Notes under the pieces: model-generated | What the model was told of the DNA's origin: nothing | What the model saw: the letters and a program-made list of their open reading frames with translations, nothing else | Database searches by the model: none | Part shown: one piece after another, positions 61,569-64,000 of the stretch | Numbering within the stretch: the stretch's first letter is position 1 | How the letters are laid out: each line of letters begins with the position of its first letter | Assembly (NCBI RefSeq): GCF_009910325.1 | Contig: NZ_SUMG01000007.1 | Coordinates: 121,696 to 185,695, forward strand | DNA from: Isachenkonia alkalipeptolytica | GTDB lineage: Bacteria > Bacillota > Clostridia > Peptostreptococcales > T1SED10-28 | Direction of reading: 5' to 3' | DNA length: 64,000 bases | Program-made: the position numbers and the translations under genes

Positions 61569-61629
61569 AACCGAAGGGGACGGAGGTATTCGGTAGATGA
61601 TGTACCGATTACCTCCGTCCCCTTCGGTT
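61569..61629. repeat. Family B palindrome with two mismatches, at the chemoreceptor stop
   Basis: Arms of 30 nt around one G: AACCGAAGGGGACGGAGGTA and its counterpart. The outer pair A-T seen in other copies is G-C here in both arms (CCGAAGG/CCTTCGG). Two inner positions do not pair. The last base overlaps the TAA stop of the chemoreceptor gene. Confidence 0.95.
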
Positions 61630-63617
61630 TACAGCTTAAACTTCTTGATGTTTTCGTCCATTTCCTCCGCTAGCTTCGCTAGGGATTCGCTGGCGTTGGA
61701 GATCTCTTCCATGGCGGCGGTTTGCTCCTCTACGGAAGCGGAGCTTTCCTCGGTGGCCGCAGCATTTTCCTCCGCCGCGGCGGATAGATTTTCAATAATG
61801 GCGATGATCTCTTCTTTTTCCTTGGCCATTTCCCTCATGGATCCGTTTACTTTTTCCATGACAGAGTTCATCTGTTCTACGGAAAGATCAATGCCGTGAA
61901 ATTTCTCCTTGGTGGCGTCCACACTCTTACTTTGACTATCCACCACGTCCTGCACCTCATCGGTTACGGACACCGCCTCATCCACCTTGTCGCTGAGCTC
62001 CAGCAAGATATCGTTGATCTCCTCGGTGAAATTCGACGACTCCTCCGCAAGCTTTCGGATTTCCTCCGCCACAACGGAGAATCCTCGGCCGGCTTCTCCC
62101 GCTCTGGCCGCTTCAATCGCCGCATTTAAGGCCAGTAAATTGGTCTGCTCCGAGATACTTGCGATCATCCGGCTGGCATTTTGAATTTTCCCTGATCGAT
62201 CCCGGGTATCCAGCATCACCTGGCGCACTTTCTCTGAAGCGCTTTTGTTCATTTCTGATTTCTCCACCAGTTCCTGTAAAATCACGTTTCCTTCGTTTTT
62301 CAAGGTGTCGATCTGATTGTTGGATACATTCAGGCTTTCAATCAGGGTTTCATCCTCTTCCAGGAGTTTTCCCAGGGCATAAATTCCTTCCGCCCCTTTT
62401 TCCGTATCCGTCGCCTGTTCTCCGGCGCTCTTTGCCATCTCTTCAATGGTTTTTGCCACTTCGTCGGAGGCCTTCGAGGACTCTTCACTGGTGACCATCA
62501 ACTGCTCCGAAGAGGAGGATACGGAACCGGAGAGGCCCTGAATCTTTGTCAGCACTTCCCGCAGGCTTTCGGTGACCAGCTGCAGTACCTTCGCCAGCTC
62601 CCCGATTTCATCCCGTCGGTTTTGCAGGTTCTCGGGGATATCCTTGCTGACGTCCAAATCGATAAAGGCCCGACTTTCTTCACTAAGGGCCTTGATGGGC
62701 TTTGCAATCACGTTCGCCGCCAAATAGGAGGCCACAATCACCGCACCGATGGCAATGACCAGCAGGATCAGGGACAGATTCACGAACTGACCGAGTCCGC
62801 TCAACAGGCTGGCCCTGGGAATTTCGATCAACAGCTTCCAGTCCTGGGTATTATCGATGTCCGCATAGAAGATGTAGGAGTCCTCTCCCGCAACGGAGAT
62901 CCGCTGCCGGCCGAAGGCCTGCCCCTCCATGCTACTGAAATCCTGCCCCAGTTCATAGTACCGGCTGGACTCTTCGGTGATGTTATCCTCTCCGGCGACC
63001 TCGGGGTCCCGGTGGACAATCACATTCCCTTCACCGTCGACCACCCAGCCGAATCCGGCCCCTTCCAAATTGATTTCCTCCACCGTGGCGGTGAGTTCAT
63101 CGAGATACATGGACCCGGAGATGGCTCCCACCACATTTCCTCGAAAATCCCGGATTTCATGGGCAAATACCGTAAGCATTCTTCCGTCCATGGAGCTGGG
63201 AAAGGGGTTGGTCACATAGGTGGCCTCTCCCTGCTCAAAAATTGGCTCCATATAGGCGCTGTCGCTAAAGTCAAAGGACTGGCCGTCGGCTCCGTAGGCG
63301 CTTCCGTCGGGGAACACGAGACTTAGGGTTCCAAAATCGCTGGTCTCCAGGGCATGTTCCATAAACCGCCCGGCTTCGTCGATGTCCATTTCCTTCACTC
63401 CGTCGTACTCCACGATCAGGTTCAACTCTGCCATTTTCCGATCGATCAAAGCGGAGACATTATCCGCCTGTCCCTGAATGATCTCTTCACTTAAATTCTC
63501 CGATAAATCCGTCATTCCGTCACTGGCCATGTTAAATAACACCAACCCCGCCGCCAGTAAAATCACGGAACTGACAATTGAAAACACCAAAACCATTTTT
63601 GTCTTAATACTTTTCAT
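61629..63617 (-). CDS. Methyl-accepting chemotaxis protein with dCache sensor
   Basis: 662 residues: TM1 at about 8-28, an extracellular dCache_1-type sensor of about 250 residues, TM2 at about 280-302, HAMP, and a cytoplasmic signalling domain with the hairpin tip [20 protein letters not shown] and [16 protein letters not shown]. It senses a small molecule outside the cell and controls CheA. Odd: AGGAGGTG lies 21 bases before the ATG, but a GGCC-TTA-GGCC hairpin in between would shorten the distance to about 10. An in-frame TAG just upstream rules out a longer start. Confidence 0.93.
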   Translation of the reverse strand: MKSIKTKMVLVFSIVSSVILLAAGLVLFNMASDGMTDLSENLSEEIIQGQADNVSALIDRKMAELNLIVEYDGVKEMDIDEAGRFMEHALETSDFGTLSLVFPDGSAYGADGQSFDFSDSAYMEPIFEQGEATYVTNPFPSSMDGRMLTVFAHEIRDFRGNVVGAISGSMYLDELTATVEEINLEGAGFGWVVDGEGNVIVHRDPEVAGEDNITEESSRYYELGQDFSSMEGQAFGRQRISVAGEDSYIFYADIDNTQDWKLLIEIPRASLLSGLGQFVNLSLILLVIAIGAVIVASYLAANVIAKPIKALSEESRAFIDLDVSKDIPENLQNRRDEIGELAKVLQLVTESLREVLTKIQGLSGSVSSSSEQLMVTSEESSKASDEVAKTIEEMAKSAGEQATDTEKGAEGIYALGKLLEEDETLIESLNVSNNQIDTLKNEGNVILQELVEKSEMNKSASEKVRQVMLDTRDRSGKIQNASRMIASISEQTNLLALNAAIEAARAGEAGRGFSVVAEEIRKLAEESSNFTEEINDILLELSDKVDEAVSVTDEVQDVVDSQSKSVDATKEKFHGIDLSVEQMNSVMEKVNGSMREMAKEKEEIIAIIENLSAAAEENAAATEESSASVEEQTAAMEEISNASESLAKLAEEMDENIKKFKL

Positions 63618-63828
63618 ATGCTTGGCCTAAGGCCTACACCTCCTATGTATTATTGCTTCTTAGCTGATGAAACGCTATGTTCTTCTGTAGCCTATTTACT
63701 ATTATCGGCAGAATTTCGGATTTGATGAGGGGGAATTTCTAACAATCCCGAGGCCGATTTCCCAAAGCTGTACCGGGGATTTTTGTGAACATGTTACAGA
63801 GGATAACCCAAATGTTGACCCAAAGGAG

Positions 63829-63880
63829 ACCCAAAGGGGACGGAGGTGTTTGAGTCATCCAATGACACAAATGCCTCCGT
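63829..63880. repeat. Family B palindrome, right arm interrupted
   Basis: The left arm ACCCAAAGGGGACGGAGGTG and TTTGAGTCAT is intact; the right arm (ATGACACAAATGCCTCCGT) has mismatches and stops at CCGT, where the element starting at 63881 begins. The rest of 63618-63828 holds the chemoreceptor leader and nothing else I can name. Confidence 0.88.
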
Positions 63881-64000
63881 CAGGTTGCGTATAAATGCAA
63901 CCCCGCCCCTTGCTTCGGTCGTCTAAAACTCAAATATTAATTTGTTTTTTATGTTAAAATTGAATATTTCATTTAAAAAGCAAGAAAGGCCATGTTTCTT
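63881..64000. mobile_element. Left end of a second copy of the inverted-repeat element
   Basis: CAGGTTGCGTATAAA at 63881 matches the end of the 119-bp element (CAGGTTGCGTAAAAAC on its right side), inserted after CCGT in a family B repeat. The far end lies beyond the window, so this copy is longer than the other one or carries a gene. AT-rich sequence follows to 64000. Confidence 0.6.

Overview
The window looks like chromosome of an anaerobic, Gram-positive member of the Firmicutes, most likely a clostridial lineage. This is inferred from strong AGGAGG-type ribosome binding sites, an EtfAB-linked flavin dehydrogenase, OpuC-type osmoprotectant uptake, DacF/MurJ/class A and B penicillin-binding proteins, SLH-like and LysM surface proteins, a VanZ-like protein, bacteriohemerythrin and IS200/IS605 elements. 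Many exported proteins carry long Asp/Glu-rich stretches, which would fit a salty or alkaline habitat, but that is only inference. No rRNA, tRNA, CRISPR array or phage was seen.

Layout. 0-5 kb: an MtnA-like isomerase plus class II aldolase pair, a two-thioredoxin-fold disulfide reductase with an AhpF-like flavoprotein reductase, and a RAYT-type transposase relative that has lost its catalytic residues. 5-9.4 kb: murJ and an ABC-F ATPase. 9.4-12.1 kb: an intact IS200/IS605 element (tnpA, tnpB) and two very small paralogous lipoproteins. 12.4-17.6 kb: a two-component system, an SLH/Fn3 surface protein, an exonuclease III pseudogene and a gene-less IS605 derivative. 17.8-25 kb: CoA-disulfide-reductase-like protein, a sugar-nucleotide dehydratase, pgi and phosphoglucomutase. 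25-38.6 kb: cell-wall genes (MecA-type PBP, DacF, VanZ-like, PopT/DUF368, PAP2 phosphatase, M23 endopeptidase, class A PBP) and a methyltransferase. 38.9-40.6 kb: a second IS605 element with intact tnpB but broken tnpA. 40.8-48.2 kb: DsbA/FrnE-like protein, acylphosphatase, LysM deacetylase, a degenerate dUTPase-like protein, a SatP-like transporter and a second class A PBP. 48.2-55.6 kb: a flavin dehydrogenase/EtfB/EtfA/SDR/FGGY-kinase operon with a divergent RpiR regulator. 55.7-59.1 kb: the OpuC osmoprotectant ABC operon. 59.6-63.6 kb: an apparently active RAYT, bacteriohemerythrin, a small unknown protein and a chemoreceptor.

The most striking structure is not a gene. Two families of short palindromic repeats are scattered between genes. 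Family A (GATGACA, a core with CTCCGTCC, TGTCATC) occurs only from 1.8 to 34.9 kb, next to the catalytically dead RAYT. Family B (near-perfect palindromes of about 55-63 nt) occurs only from 38.6 kb to the end, on both sides of the intact RAYT. Both share the core GGGACGGAG, several copies touch or overlap stop codons, and family B arms differ from copy to copy by paired changes. This reads as two diverged RAYT-repeat systems of the REP/REPIN kind in a Firmicute. A small inverted-repeat element has entered two family B repeats at the same point. Separately, the window is unusually rich in short tandem repeats (11-40 bp units), in-frame where they fall in genes and of any length where they fall between genes.
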